From SM1-73 sp964588305 (GTDB lineage: Bacteria; Zixibacteria; MSB-5A5; SM1-73): a stretch of DNA of 64,000 nucleotides. The notes beneath the pieces were generated by a model. It was not told the DNA's origin, did no database searches, and was given only the letters and a program-made list of their open reading frames with translations. Position 1 is the stretch's first letter; each line of letters begins with the position of its first letter. The stretch is from positions 61,093 through 125,092 of the forward strand of contig CAZPOP010000007.1 in NCBI GenBank assembly GCA_964588305.1, given 5' to 3'. This document shows, in pieces, positions 1-9,440 of this stretch. The translations under genes and the position numbers were made by a program.

Positions 1-1037
1 GTATCCTCCGTCGAGGGCGGGTCAATCATGATTGTCTGGAAACGCCGCTCCAGTGCCCCGTCCTTCTCGATGTATTTCCGGTATTCGTTCAAGGTGGTGG
101 CGCCGATACACTGGATCTCCCCGCGTGACAGGGAAGGTTTAAATATATTGGAGGCATCCAAAGATCCTTCTGCACCTCCGGCACCCACGATGGTGTGCAA
201 CTCATCGATGAAGAGAATCACGTCCTTTGTATTGGTGATCTCACTCATGACTGCCTTCATCCTTTCCTCGAACTGCCCCCGGTATTTGGTTCCTGCCACC
301 AGAGAGGCCATATCCAGACAGACTATCCTTTTGTTTTCCAAGGTCTGGGGAATCTTGCTCGCAACTATTCTCTGAGCTAAACCTTCGGCGATGGCGGTCT
401 TGCCCACCCCGGGCTCGCCAATTAAGACCGGATTGTTTTTCTTCCTTCGCGATAGAATCTGAGAAACCCTTTCTATCTCATTATCCCTTCCAATGATGGG
501 ATCCAATTTCCCCTTTCGGGCCAGCTCCGTCAAATCCCGGCCGAAATGATCTAAGGCTGGGGTCTTGCTTTTCTTCCTTTTCCTGGCGTAGGAAGAGGGT
601 CTTCCGCTCTGAATATTCTTCAACTCGTCGTAGACTTCCTTGTAATCGATGTCGTACATGGAGAGAACCTGAGCCGCCACACCCTCCTCGTCCCTCAACA
701 TGGCCAAAAGAACGTGTTCTGTGTCAATATCTTTAGATTTCAGATTCCTGGCTTCCTGCCCGGAGACCTCCAGCAGCTTCCTTACCCTGGCAGTGAGGGG
801 CAACTGACCCATGGTCAGGGTCCCCCCAGAGGGTTGAACCACATCCTCAACCGACTGCTTCAGCTCGTTTAACTCTATGCCAATGTTGGCCAATATCTCT
901 ATGGCTCTCCCTTCACCCAAACGCAACAGACCCAACAGGAGATGTTCGGTGCCAATGTAGTCATGTCTGAGCCTGACCGCCTCATCCCGGGCGTACTCTA
1001 TGATTTTTCGGGCTCTTTCTGTAAACATCTCGTTCAT
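1..1037 (-). CDS. clpC: ATP-dependent Clp protease ATP-binding subunit ClpC, N-terminal part (cut by window edge)
   Basis: Reading the minus strand from the ATG at 1037 gives MNEMFTERARKIIEYARDEA, the typical start of ClpC. It has the two Clp-N repeats (about residues 5-145, with GTEHLLLGLL and DTEHVLLAML) and then the first AAA+ module with Walker A GEPGVGKTAIAEG and Walker B VILFIDELHTIVGAGGAEG. ClpC is the hexameric unfoldase that feeds substrates to ClpP; in Gram-positives it takes proteins tagged with phosphoarginine by McsB. Only about 345 codons are present, so the second ATPase domain lies beyond position 1. A GGAGG ribosome site precedes the ATG. It is last in the mcsA-mcsB-clpC order, 193 bases after mcsB. 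Frame is open throughout. The family call is very secure; ClpC rather than ClpB is supported by the mcsAB neighbours. Confidence 0.93.
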   Translation of the reverse strand, partial: MNEMFTERARKIIEYARDEAVRLRHDYIGTEHLLLGLLRLGEGRAIEILANIGIELNELKQSVEDVVQPSGGTLTMGQLPLTARVRKLLEVSGQEARNLKSKDIDTEHVLLAMLRDEEGVAAQVLSMYDIDYKEVYDELKNIQSGRPSSYARKRKKSKTPALDHFGRDLTELARKGKLDPIIGRDNEIERVSQILSRRKKNNPVLIGEPGVGKTAIAEGLAQRIVASKIPQTLENKRIVCLDMASLVAGTKYRGQFEERMKAVMSEITNTKDVILFIDELHTIVGAGGAEGSLDASNIFKPSLSRGEIQCIGATTLNEYRKYIEKDGALERRFQTIMIDPPSTED

Positions 1038-1230
1038 CCAATAACCTCCGTTTTGCTTTCCAAACTGAGACGACCGACGAAAAACCTCATCGGCCCTGGG
1101 CAAAACACGAATCTCTCCCTTACGAATCTCACTTCCCTTATAAACTACGCAACAAACCCCAAAAAGTCAAAGGTTATTTGTCCGAATTCTGGATCCATGG
1201 GAGATCGGAAGCTTGTCTTCTCATAATATC

Positions 1231-2280
1231 TCACTTCTCGCCCAATTTCGATCTGACCAGCTGGGTCCTCACCCTATCCCTTTTGCCAGGGTCCATCTTT
1301 TTGCCGAAGTACCTCTGAAGATGGGCCGGCTGAGAGAAGGCCAGGATCTCATTTATCTGAGAAAGGGTTAGGCTTTTCATGGTACCGGTTCCGACCCCCA
1401 ACCTAAGCGCCGAGAGCAGATTCAGGACTTCCTCTGAGGTTAGAACCCGGGCGAACTTCAGAATTCCATAAGCCCGCCAGATCTTGTCTTCGATCTGGTC
1501 CTTGGCATCCTTGAAAAGTCGGCCACGGGCATTCTCCTCGTATTCGATTATCTGTTGGGTAACTCTTTCCAAGCTCTCCATTATGTCGTCTTCCGAGCGG
1601 CCCAAAGTGGTTTGATTGGAGACCTGAAAAAGGCTTCCCAAAACATCCGAACCTTCCCCATAGAATCCCCTTACCGCCAACCCCAGCTTGCCGATCTGAG
1701 AGATCACGTTCTCAATCTCTCTGGTCAAGGCCAATCCCGGCAGATGAACCAGAACGGAGGCACGCATTCCAGTCCCCACATTGGTGGGACACGAAGTGAG
1801 ATAACCGAAATCCCGATCAAAGGCGAACTCCAGCGACCGGGCCAGCTCATCATCGACCTTGGCGGCAATCTGGTAAGCTCCCCTTATATCCAAACCCGAA
1901 CTCAAAGCCTGGACTCTCAGGTGATCCTCCTCGTTGATCATGATGCTTACCCGCTCTCGGTCGCCAATGAACAGAGCCGAGGAATCCCTGCACTGCTTGA
2001 ATTCAAGGCTAATCAAGTGCCTTTCGACCAGGAAATTTCTATCCAGATCATCCAGTTGGCTGCACTTTACAAAAACGCCCTGACTCAGGGCGGGGCTTTC
2101 ATCCACGGCCGACTGGATAAAGGAGAGGATCTTTTCCCGGTTATCTGTATCTGCTTTCGAGGGAAAGGGACAGTTGGAAATATTCCGGGCCAATCTGATT
2201 CTGGAGGAGAGAACCATCTGTGAATTTGAGCCTTCTCCGGAAAGCCAAACCGCAGGCCTTTTTGCCATGTCTTCAAACAT
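1231..2280 (-). CDS. mcsB: Protein-arginine kinase McsB
   Basis: ATP:guanido phosphotransferase family enzyme that phosphorylates arginine residues in proteins, marking them for ClpCP. Visible hallmarks are VLSSRIRLARNI near the N-terminus and CPTNVGTGMRAS, which carries the conserved active-site cysteine and phosphagen-kinase loop, plus an NEEDHLR motif. I chose the ATG at 2280 (349 residues, close to the family's usual 350-360) because GGGAAGGAA sits right before it; a longer open frame to 2361 adds 27 residues without family resemblance. It lies between mcsA and clpC on the same strand, consistent with one operon. Creatine-kinase-like enzymes share the fold, but the length and neighbours fit McsB. 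Confidence 0.93.
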   Translation of the reverse strand: MFEDMAKRPAVWLSGEGSNSQMVLSSRIRLARNISNCPFPSKADTDNREKILSFIQSAVDESPALSQGVFVKCSQLDDLDRNFLVERHLISLEFKQCRDSSALFIGDRERVSIMINEEDHLRVQALSSGLDIRGAYQIAAKVDDELARSLEFAFDRDFGYLTSCPTNVGTGMRASVLVHLPGLALTREIENVISQIGKLGLAVRGFYGEGSDVLGSLFQVSNQTTLGRSEDDIMESLERVTQQIIEYEENARGRLFKDAKDQIEDKIWRAYGILKFARVLTSEEVLNLLSALRLGVGTGTMKSLTLSQINEILAFSQPAHLQRYFGKKMDPGKRDRVRTQLVRSKLGEK

Positions 2281-2483
2281 ATGTTCCTTCCCTGGGTCGG
2301 TACACAAACCTCCGGCATAAGACTGCCGAAGACACGGGGCAAGGTCAAAAGTGCCCGTCAAAGATTCTGTCCAGACATGATCCTTTCACCCATACCCGCC
2401 TGGCTTGTTCAAAATGGTCGGGCCAGCTTGATCGTTCTGCACGCAGCCCCGCGTTTGCCGGGTGGTCTTGCATTCTTTGCCTA

Positions 2484-2993
2484 TCAGTGCGCTGAGTTCC
2501 TGGTGCTCAAAGCCTTAATCCTATCTCTTAGCTCGGCTGCCTGTTCGAAGTCCTCCTCCCGTATTGCCTTTTTCAATTCCTCCTGCAGTTTACTTTCCTC
2601 TCTTAAGGGCTTCATCACGTCGCTTTGGGTGAGGGGAACTCTGCCCTGATGCTGAGTGGAACCATGAATCTTCCTCAAGAGATCGTTAAGCTGGCTTTTG
2701 AAGGTGGTGTAACAGTTTCCACACCCCAAGCGTCCACTCTTGCTGAAATCGGAAAAATGCATTCCGCAGGTGGGGCATCTCGCCCGGGAGGTTTTGCTCG
2801 GCTTTTTGACTAAGCTCTGGTCCAGCATGCTGGCTAAAAACTCAGCCAAAGGGAAAGGGACTCCCTCAAAGGGAGTATGAAACCTCCTCTTGTCCGCACA
2901 TTCCCGACACAGATGCAATTCCACCTTTTCCTCATTGACGACCTGAGTCAGGTGAACGGTGGCTTCTCTTTTTCCGCAATCGTGACACAACAT
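2484..2993 (-). CDS. mcsA: McsA, zinc-finger activator of the McsB arginine kinase
   Basis: 169 residues with the expected McsA plan: an N-terminal zinc-binding part with CHDCG at 3-7 and CRECADK near 29, a second pair CPTCGMHFSDF and GCGNCY in the middle, and a C-terminal UVR helical hairpin (LQEELKKAIREEDFEQAAEL). In Firmicutes McsA binds and activates McsB and helps regulate CtsR. Here it is the first gene of an mcsA-mcsB-clpC set, about 200 bases ahead of mcsB. No ctsR gene precedes it; a lolD-type ABC gene is found instead. The UVR motif alone also occurs in UvrB/UvrC, but the four Cys pairs and the neighbourhood settle the call. Confidence 0.9.
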   Translation of the reverse strand: MLCHDCGKREATVHLTQVVNEEKVELHLCRECADKRRFHTPFEGVPFPLAEFLASMLDQSLVKKPSKTSRARCPTCGMHFSDFSKSGRLGCGNCYTTFKSQLNDLLRKIHGSTQHQGRVPLTQSDVMKPLREESKLQEELKKAIREEDFEQAAELRDRIKALSTRNSAH

Positions 2994-3109
2994 AAGAATT
3001 CAAAATGTAAAAAGGAAAATTCTAAATCTCAGCTAAAAAGTGAAACTCATTCTCTAACATCAAAGCCCGAACTGTATTCTCTAATTTCCATTTATAAGTT
3101 TCGAATTTG

Positions 3110-3799
3110 TTATGAAGATGGCACCGCCTTACCCTCAGCCAGAGTTATGATCCGGTCAGCCCTCTGAGCCAGAAGCTGATTATGAGTGGCCACGATAAAG
3201 GTCTGTCCCTTTTTTCGATTCAGTGCGCCCATCAGATTGTGCAGTTCCTCCCCGGTTGCTTTGTCCAGATTGCCCGAAGGCTCATCCGCTATCACCACCT
3301 GGGGATCATTGATTAAGGCGCGCGCCACCGCCACTCTTTGCTGTTCTCCCCCGGATAGCTCCGGTGGTGTGTGATCAGCTCGGTCTGAAAGCCCAACCTC
3401 CGAAAGCAGCTCTCGGGCTTTCCTTCTGATTGAGATTTCTGGCTCACCTGCTATCAGCTTGGGCATCATCACGTTCTCCAAAGCGGAAAACTCCGGCAAA
3501 AGATGATGAAACTGGAACACGAATCCAATGGTCTTGTTTCTGAAGTGAGCCAGCTCTCTATCGTTCAAGGAGAAAACATCGGTGGAATTCAAACTCACTC
3601 TTCCCTTGGTAGGTCGATCCAGAGCGCCCAAGACATGAAGCAGCGTGCTCTTTCCCACCCCGGAAGCCCCCACCACTGCCACGATCTCCCCTTTTTTGAC
3701 TCCGATGTCCACTCCTTTTAATACGTGAAGCATCCCAGCACCAGTTGGAAAGCTTCTGTGAATATCAACGCCCTTAAGAATTATATCTTGATCGCTCAA
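3110..3799 (-). CDS. lolD: LolD/MacB-type ABC transporter ATP-binding protein
   Basis: 229 residues with a complete ABC ATPase: Walker A GASGVGKST at about 44-52, Q-loop near FQFHHLLPEF, signature LSGGEQQRVAVARAL, Walker B VVIADEPSGNLD and the H-loop ATHNQ. The FQFHHLLPEF and SGNLDKATG wording is typical of the LolD branch, which powers release of lipoproteins from the inner membrane together with LolC/LolE permeases. The start appears to be TTG at 3799, preceded by GGAAGAG. No permease gene is next to it: the 250 bases upstream hold no gene. FtsE or MacB ATPases are alternatives. It is 116 bases upstream of mcsA on the same strand and may be co-transcribed. Confidence 0.82.
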   Translation of the reverse strand: MSDQDIILKGVDIHRSFPTGAGMLHVLKGVDIGVKKGEIVAVVGASGVGKSTLLHVLGALDRPTKGRVSLNSTDVFSLNDRELAHFRNKTIGFVFQFHHLLPEFSALENVMMPKLIAGEPEISIRRKARELLSEVGLSDRADHTPPELSGGEQQRVAVARALINDPQVVIADEPSGNLDKATGEELHNLMGALNRKKGQTFIVATHNQLLAQRADRIITLAEGKAVPSS

Positions 3800-4055
3800 A
3801 TCGCTCTTCCAACCTATTCTATATCTATTTTCGCCAGTTTTCGCAATTTATTAACAATCCTGTGCAAAGATTCCCAAATCATGGCATCTGCCCTCCTGTT
3901 TGGGGGTCTTCATGATCTCCCACCGATATTCTATTACAAAAGCCATATTTGTCAACAAAAATCCTCAACCCGGGATAAGGGGTTTGAGAGATACAGTTAC
4001 GCTGCCGACGAGAGAGGCGCGATAAACACCATCTGTTTTGACCTTTCTTTTCCTG

Positions 4056-4997
4056 CTATCTGAAGACAGTTTTCAAACTGACCCCAAGCCTGTAAGTGGC
4101 GGGTGCGTTCTTCCCGGTTATGGGAAAGTCAAGGGTGAAATCCAGCTTCCCGTGTTTCTCCGGCGACAGGTCGCCCACGGAAAATTGCAGAAGCAAATTA
4201 AACAGGTCGCCCGAACCCACCATCACCTGTTTGTCCACTTTGGTGGCCTGCCAGAAGGTGTACTGCAGGGCCCCGCCAATCCCTACGTTCTTGAAGTTCT
4301 TGACGCCCCCCCCGTCCACGCCAAACGAATTTCCCAATTTCTCATCCACTGATTCCCCATTCTTGTCTCTGTAACTCCTCCCAAACTGGTAGACAAACCG
4401 GCCACCTAATTTGAGAAAGCTCTCCTCTGTGAGCAGAATGTCGCCATTTAAAGCCAAATTCAAATCTGTCTGGCCATCGCCTGTGGCCCGTTCCACCGAG
4501 GAAACCTTGTTATGTGGTATGCCCGTGGGCAAAGTGGATCCCATTTCGCATGCAACTGACCAGAAATACCTGTCCATGAGATGATACTTCAGTGCAACCT
4601 GTACATCGCCAAAACCGGAGATGCCTGAGATACTATCGTGTCTGGCTCCATACCTCCCGATCGCCACCTTTTGACCCAGGACAAACGGAACACGGATGCC
4701 CAGGTCGAATTTGTCAGTTAAGCCATAAACCACGCCCGCTTCGAGGATATATGCAATGGAGTCACGTCCTTCTTCATAATCCAGCTCTTTACCCGCCGAA
4801 AAATACGTCTCTCCGGTAGCATACCGAAAGTCGAAGGTGGGATACCAGAATCCTTGAGGTAAGGAGGCACTGCTCCACTCTATCATGCCCCACTCCGGTT
4901 TCTCCAGGGATTGGCCGAATTCATAAGCAGGATACGCCGCAGTACTCAGACAGACCATCCCAAGCACCAGAACCAAGACAAGTATCACCTTTTTCAT
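4056..4997 (-). CDS. Putative outer-membrane beta-barrel protein (phenol-pathway 'SphA-like' type)
   Basis: 313 residues starting with a clear signal peptide (KK followed by a Val/Leu-rich core and an Ala-rich end). The rest alternates short hydrophobic strands with polar turns and ends in an aromatic/basic residue pair (...SLKTVFR), as in outer-membrane barrels. Phrases such as GVVYGLTDKFDLGIRVPFVLG and SGFGDVQVALKYHL match the general style of barrel proteins annotated as 'transporter' or 'phenol meta-pathway' outer-membrane proteins. Its substrate cannot be told from sequence. It stands alone: about 250 bases from lolD and 540 from the next gene upstream. GAGCAGGGAAATG supplies a ribosome site. 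Confidence 0.6.
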   Translation of the reverse strand: MKKVILVLVLVLGMVCLSTAAYPAYEFGQSLEKPEWGMIEWSSASLPQGFWYPTFDFRYATGETYFSAGKELDYEEGRDSIAYILEAGVVYGLTDKFDLGIRVPFVLGQKVAIGRYGARHDSISGISGFGDVQVALKYHLMDRYFWSVACEMGSTLPTGIPHNKVSSVERATGDGQTDLNLALNGDILLTEESFLKLGGRFVYQFGRSYRDKNGESVDEKLGNSFGVDGGGVKNFKNVGIGGALQYTFWQATKVDKQVMVGSGDLFNLLLQFSVGDLSPEKHGKLDFTLDFPITGKNAPATYRLGVSLKTVFR

Positions 4998-5476
4998 TTC
5001 CCTGCTCCTCCGGAGTTAGGAATTAGTAACCAGCTTTCAGATTTCCGATACAAGAAAACAGTTTCCGATGCCAGAACACGGGGGCCATCGTGAAATGGTT
5101 TGTCTCAAAGGTTCTGCCACCTCCACAGACAAATTTAGCAAAATGATCCGGTCCGGTCAACAAAAAAGCGATGCGATCTTAAAGGGAATAATCTGTATGT
5201 GGATTCCCTCTCTCTTCAGACTAGGTTCGATATAAGGCCGTAACGTAAGTCTCTTGGCTCACCGCCCTTCCCCGGCCTGAGCTCTCGGTCAATATGTCTC
5301 TGTCTATCCGGCCCTTAGTGAAACGTATCTTTGGCCTGGTTGTCCTGATAGACAGACTGAATCGGCCTTGTCTTTCACCCTTTGCGTCTCCCCCACCTTC
5401 ACCATCGCTCCGTATCTAGATACTCCTCCCTACATTCAAACGTAACCTTTCACCTTGATTTGGTAATGCATCAAAG
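4998..5476. other. Intergenic stretch without a gene
   Basis: About 480 bases upstream of the barrel protein gene. I see no convincing reading frame, RNA gene or repeat in it; it presumably holds the promoter of the barrel gene (minus strand), but no clear -35/-10 pair stands out. Confidence 0.6.
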
Positions 5477-5510
5477 CAAAAAGCGGAGAAGCCAGCACTT
5501 CTCCGCTTTT
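5477..5510 (-). terminator. Rho-independent terminator of the helical-repeat protein gene
   Basis: Perfect 11-base stem AAGCGGAGAAG / CTTCTCCGCTT (5481-5491 and 5498-5508) with a six-base loop. Read on the minus strand the stem is followed by a T-run, and it lies 26 bases past the stop codon of the 1000-residue protein. Confidence 0.85.
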
Positions 5511-5535
5511 CAACTCAGACATTCAAAATAAAAGA

Positions 5536-8500
5536 CTATTTCAAGAGGACCATTTTCTTGGTCTGAGTGAAGTCTCCAGCTTCGAGTCGATAGAAATAGA
5601 TCCCCGTTGAAACCTCCTTGCCCTGATCGTCCTCTCCGTTCCAGTCCGCAACTTTGTGTCCGGGGCCCAGCTTCCGATCGACTAAAGTAACAATCTTTCT
5701 GCCCAATATGTTGAAAATTTCTAGTTTGACCTGTGCGGGCTCAGGAATCATGAATTCGATTTCAGTGGTTGGATTGAAGGGATTGGGATAATTCTGCAAA
5801 AGAACGAATGTCTCAGGGAGAGTCTCCGCCTCACCTGTTTCTCTGACCTCGGTCGGGGGAAGGGAGTCTATTTTTCCCTCCAGCTCTTCGAACGCCAGCC
5901 ATTTGGCATCCTTGGCAAACTTCAAGGCTCTGGTGAACAGATCCAGCATATTCTCGATCTTGGGAAGCTCTGCGTCAGGTGGCACCGGATCTTCATAGAG
6001 GAGATTAACCAACTCGAAATAGTAATTAGCGGAATCAAAAAACAGGTTGACCGTATCGGGCAGGCCAAGATCAGGTCTACCCAGAAGCGAGTCCAGCTTC
6101 TGTTCCAAGTTTTGGAACATTAGCCAACTCGCATCCTTCTGACACTTGAAACCGTGCTTGAGCAGGTCTATCTTCATCCCTATCTTCTCCAGCTCAGGGA
6201 CGGCAGGATCCAGATGGGTCGAATTGACCTGGCCGAAGTAGGCATTGGCGCTGTCAAAACCTTCTTGGGCTTCCGGAGGGAAACCTATGGGAGTCCATCC
6301 ATGCCAGGCGAACAGGGTGTCCAGCTTTTCCTCTAAGTGTTTGAAAACTATCTCCTTAGCCTCCTTCTGGTATTTCGCACCCTTGCCCAGATAGTAGAGT
6401 TTCTTCTCCACCTTATCGAATTCGAACAACGTCTCCTTCCATTGGGCAAACATCTTTTCCTTTGCCTGTTTCACGAACTGCTGACCTCGGCTCAGATAGA
6501 ATATTTTGAGCTCGATCTTTTGTAGCTCGGTCAAACCAGGAATCTCACCTACAAGCTCAATCTGTGAAAAATAGTAATCTGCGCTGTCGAAATCAGCCAC
6601 GATGTCTGGATCCAAGCTGTCCTGAGGTACGTGAGCATATGCATTGACTTTCACGTTGAGCGTATCAAACATTTTCCAGACGGCATGCTTTTGATATATT
6701 AAAGCATCCCCCAGATATTCCAGCTTCAACTCCATCTTCTCCAGTTCCGGAATATCTGGCTTCACGTGAGTCGAATCAACTAAATCGAAGCTGGAATCGG
6801 CTTGTTCAAAATCCGTTATCACCTCTGGGGGCAGACCTTCATATTCGACCCCCAATAGTTCATCCAGTTTTCTCTCTAGCTCCTCGAAGATCCTCCACTT
6901 AGCATGCTTCTGATATTGCAGGGCCGTGGCAAGATAGTGAAGTTTCAACTCCACCTTATCGAATTCATAGACCTTTCGTTTCAGTGCATCAAATGCTCTC
7001 CATTTGGCATCTTTTTCATCCTTTAAGGCATGTTTGAGATAGTGCACCATCCATTCGACTTTGTCGGGTATAGCCATTTCTATCTGATCGTAGATGAAGT
7101 TCACGGAGTCAAAATAGACGTCTGCGGACTCGAAGAGCGAATCGATTTCCCAAGGCAGAGTCGGCTCGGTGGTTATTCTGGGTTCTGGCAGGTAATACAG
7201 CTTCACCTCCAATTCCCTGAACATCAGCCACATGGCTTCTTTCTGGTGCTTCAGGCCGTATTTGAGATAATGGAGCTTCTGCAAAATCTTCCAGTCCTCG
7301 GGGGCCTCAGGCAAGGAGTCATGAACATAGTCGACCGAATCAAAGTAATCATCGGCGGCAATGAACAGATCTTCCACATCTTTTGGCAGACCCTCGTAAG
7401 GCCAGTGCAAAAGAGAGTCAAGCTTATACTCGAGTTCTTCGAACATCCTCCACTTGGCATGTTTTTGGTGGACCAAGGCCAGATTTAAGTAGTGCAGCTT
7501 CGATTCTATGTCCCTCAACTCCATACCCGATTGATTCTCATGAATGAATTTGACGGAATCAAAGTAATCATTAGCCCAAATGAAAAACTCCTCAACATCC
7601 AATGGTAAACCCAGAAACTCCCAACCTAAAAGGGTGTCCAGTTTAGCCTCCAGCTCCATGAACGCAAGGTGTTTGGCCTCCTTCTGGAACTTCAGAGCGC
7701 ACGCCAGGTAATGAATCTTCCATTCAATGTTCTTCCACGGATCAGCGAAAGGAGGGTCTTGGTGAATGACATTCACAGAATCAAAGAATATGTTGGCTAG
7801 GTCAAAGAAAGAGTCCGTTTCAGGGGTCAGGTCACCAACCTGCTGATGGACTATGTCTACCGAATCGAAGTAAATGTCTGCGGTGTCGAAATAGGCAATT
7901 ATATCTTCCGGAATGGAATATCCCTCCCCCAAGAGCGTGTCAAGCTTCGCTTCTAAGTCCTCAAAAGCACCCTTTTTGGCATGTTTCTCGTTTTTCAAGG
8001 CCTGGTTGAGATTCCACAGTTTCCGCTCGATCCTCCACAGCTCGGAGGAATCAGAAAAAAGTGTATCGTGGTGAATCAATGCTACCGTATCGAAGTAAGC
8101 ATTGGAGACGGAGAAATAATCCTTCACCGCGAAGGGGAGCTCCCCTTTCCACGAATGAACGATTCCTACTGAGTCGAAATTATAATTGGCGCTATCGAAG
8201 TAACTCTCTGCCAAAGGAGGCAAACCGGCGCCCGGCTGCTCCAGAATGGAATCGAGTTTGGCCTCTAACGTATCAAATGCGGCGCGTTTGCCCTCCTTCT
8301 CCTCACCCAGTCCGTTACCGATGTAATAAAGCTTTGATTCGATTTTCTCCAGTATCGGCATCTGCTGGGAGTGAATGGCTGCAACCGAATCAAACCATGC
8401 ATTAGCAGCTTCAAAATGCTGGTCGTATGATTCGGGTCGCGAGGGCAAGCCAACCACTTTTCCATTGAAAGGCCGAACCACAAAGACAATTGCCGTCACG

Positions 8501-8538
8501 GCCAGCGCCAAAAACGATACAACTCTAATCGCTTTCAT
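5536..8538 (-). CDS. Large secreted alpha-helical repeat protein with type-IX-like C-terminal sorting domain
   Basis: 1000 residues: signal peptide (MKAIRVVSFLALAVTAIVF), about 870 residues of repeats, then a C-terminal FlgD-like/sorting domain (NYPNPFNPTTEIEF ... ILGRKI ... STGIYFYRLEAGDF ... KKMVLLK). The repeats consist of about twelve helical modules of roughly 35 residues (pattern KxExKLxYLxxALxxQKxAKxxxFxxLExKLDxLL), most alternating with an acidic-aromatic link (FDSAxxYFDSVxxIH). They are rich in Lys, Glu, Asp, Phe and Tyr and should form paired amphipathic helices. I do not recognise the repeat as a known domain. The tail suggests export across the outer membrane and attachment to the surface. 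The gene is monocistronic with its own terminator; GAGGGG lies just upstream of the ATG. Function unknown: surface-layer, adhesion or scaffold roles are possible. Confidence 0.85.
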   Translation of the reverse strand: MKAIRVVSFLALAVTAIVFVVRPFNGKVVGLPSRPESYDQHFEAANAWFDSVAAIHSQQMPILEKIESKLYYIGNGLGEEKEGKRAAFDTLEAKLDSILEQPGAGLPPLAESYFDSANYNFDSVGIVHSWKGELPFAVKDYFSVSNAYFDTVALIHHDTLFSDSSELWRIERKLWNLNQALKNEKHAKKGAFEDLEAKLDTLLGEGYSIPEDIIAYFDTADIYFDSVDIVHQQVGDLTPETDSFFDLANIFFDSVNVIHQDPPFADPWKNIEWKIHYLACALKFQKEAKHLAFMELEAKLDTLLGWEFLGLPLDVEEFFIWANDYFDSVKFIHENQSGMELRDIESKLHYLNLALVHQKHAKWRMFEELEYKLDSLLHWPYEGLPKDVEDLFIAADDYFDSVDYVHDSLPEAPEDWKILQKLHYLKYGLKHQKEAMWLMFRELEVKLYYLPEPRITTEPTLPWEIDSLFESADVYFDSVNFIYDQIEMAIPDKVEWMVHYLKHALKDEKDAKWRAFDALKRKVYEFDKVELKLHYLATALQYQKHAKWRIFEELERKLDELLGVEYEGLPPEVITDFEQADSSFDLVDSTHVKPDIPELEKMELKLEYLGDALIYQKHAVWKMFDTLNVKVNAYAHVPQDSLDPDIVADFDSADYYFSQIELVGEIPGLTELQKIELKIFYLSRGQQFVKQAKEKMFAQWKETLFEFDKVEKKLYYLGKGAKYQKEAKEIVFKHLEEKLDTLFAWHGWTPIGFPPEAQEGFDSANAYFGQVNSTHLDPAVPELEKIGMKIDLLKHGFKCQKDASWLMFQNLEQKLDSLLGRPDLGLPDTVNLFFDSANYYFELVNLLYEDPVPPDAELPKIENMLDLFTRALKFAKDAKWLAFEELEGKIDSLPPTEVRETGEAETLPETFVLLQNYPNPFNPTTEIEFMIPEPAQVKLEIFNILGRKIVTLVDRKLGPGHKVADWNGEDDQGKEVSTGIYFYRLEAGDFTQTKKMVLLK

Positions 8539-9165
8539 CTTCTACCCCTCGGTTTAAAGGTTTGAAAGGATGCTTCCTCGCAATTTTTCGTTTTTGTCAG
8601 AAAGCTTCACGACTTTCACCGTCTCTCCTTGGCTTTTTCCCTCCAATAACCTCCTTTCCTCCAAAAGAAGAGGGAAAGCAGAAATCCACCCTCGATGCAA
8701 AATAACAGACTTTGTATTTTAGCGGATGATATTCTTAAACACTTGAATTGTCAAGGGAAAAATTGAAAAAGTGGGGACCTGTAATCTACCCAATAACTAT
8801 GATGATGTATTTACTTACGATTATCAATCCGGTCGATTCTCTCTGGCGTCACTACCATATTAACTTTGGCATCGTGGAATCAAAAGAAGTATAACTCAAA
8901 AATGGTGAAAGGCAAGGAAGATTTCTCCCAACAGACGGAGCAGATTAAACAGATGAAAACACAATTACGAATGACGTATGAAAAATCATTCACACCTGAT
9001 GGAACGGATTAGGCAGATACCAATCACTGAATTAGCTTAATTTGGTTAATCAGCCATGAGGCTCCGTTCCGCCCCCCAATCCTCTCCCCTTTGGAGAGAG
9101 GAAGAAAGAATCTCATCTCTGTTTTGCGGAGAGGGTTCACCCTGAAGGGGACTATGGGGATGAGG
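8539..9165. other. Intergenic stretch with no clear gene
   Basis: About 630 bases between the helical-repeat gene and a small possible membrane gene. It begins with what should be the promoter zone of the repeat gene. Around 9070-9160 it contains a degenerate copy of the CCTCTCCCC/GGAGAGGG palindrome family found elsewhere in the window. No frame looks coding. Confidence 0.6.
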
Positions 9166-9435
9166 TCAAAAGAGCTTGTCCATCACCCAAATCAAGATGA
9201 TTATGGAAATAATTGAATCGACTATCACTAAAATCGAATATCTGACGTCTCGCCAGCTAATTTCGTGGGAAAAGGGGGATTTGGTCAAAAGAAACCTAAA
9301 GCTGTTGCCGGTCCTGGTAACTGCAACCTTCTGCCATCCTTTCAAGATTAGCCTCAGGATAAAAACAAAGAGAAGAAGGAGGATGGCTATCTTTGGACCG
9401 CTGAAGCTTTCTATCATTAATACGAACATATTCAA
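9166..9435 (-). CDS. Possible small membrane protein
   Basis: 89 codons that would encode two hydrophobic helices (IAILLLLFVFILRLIL near residue 16 and YSILVIVDSIISIIILIWVM near the end) joined by a short basic loop. The frame opens at a TTG with an ATG two codons later; the ribosome site is weak. No family is recognised and an overlapping frame exists on the other strand, so this may not be a gene. It lies between dispersed repeats, which weakens the case. Confidence 0.35.
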   Translation of the reverse strand: MNMFVLMIESFSGPKIAILLLLFVFILRLILKGWQKVAVTRTGNSFRFLLTKSPFSHEISWRDVRYSILVIVDSIISIIILIWVMDKLF

Positions 9436-9440
9436 TGAAC

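Noticed and set aside
1555..2223. 222-codon open frame on the plus strand opposite mcsB
   Set aside because: Shadow frame of a confident gene; no protein-like hydrophobic pattern or start context.
5246..5400. Possible tRNA or small RNA in the gap before the barrel gene
   Set aside because: No cloverleaf, GTTC loop or terminator was seen.
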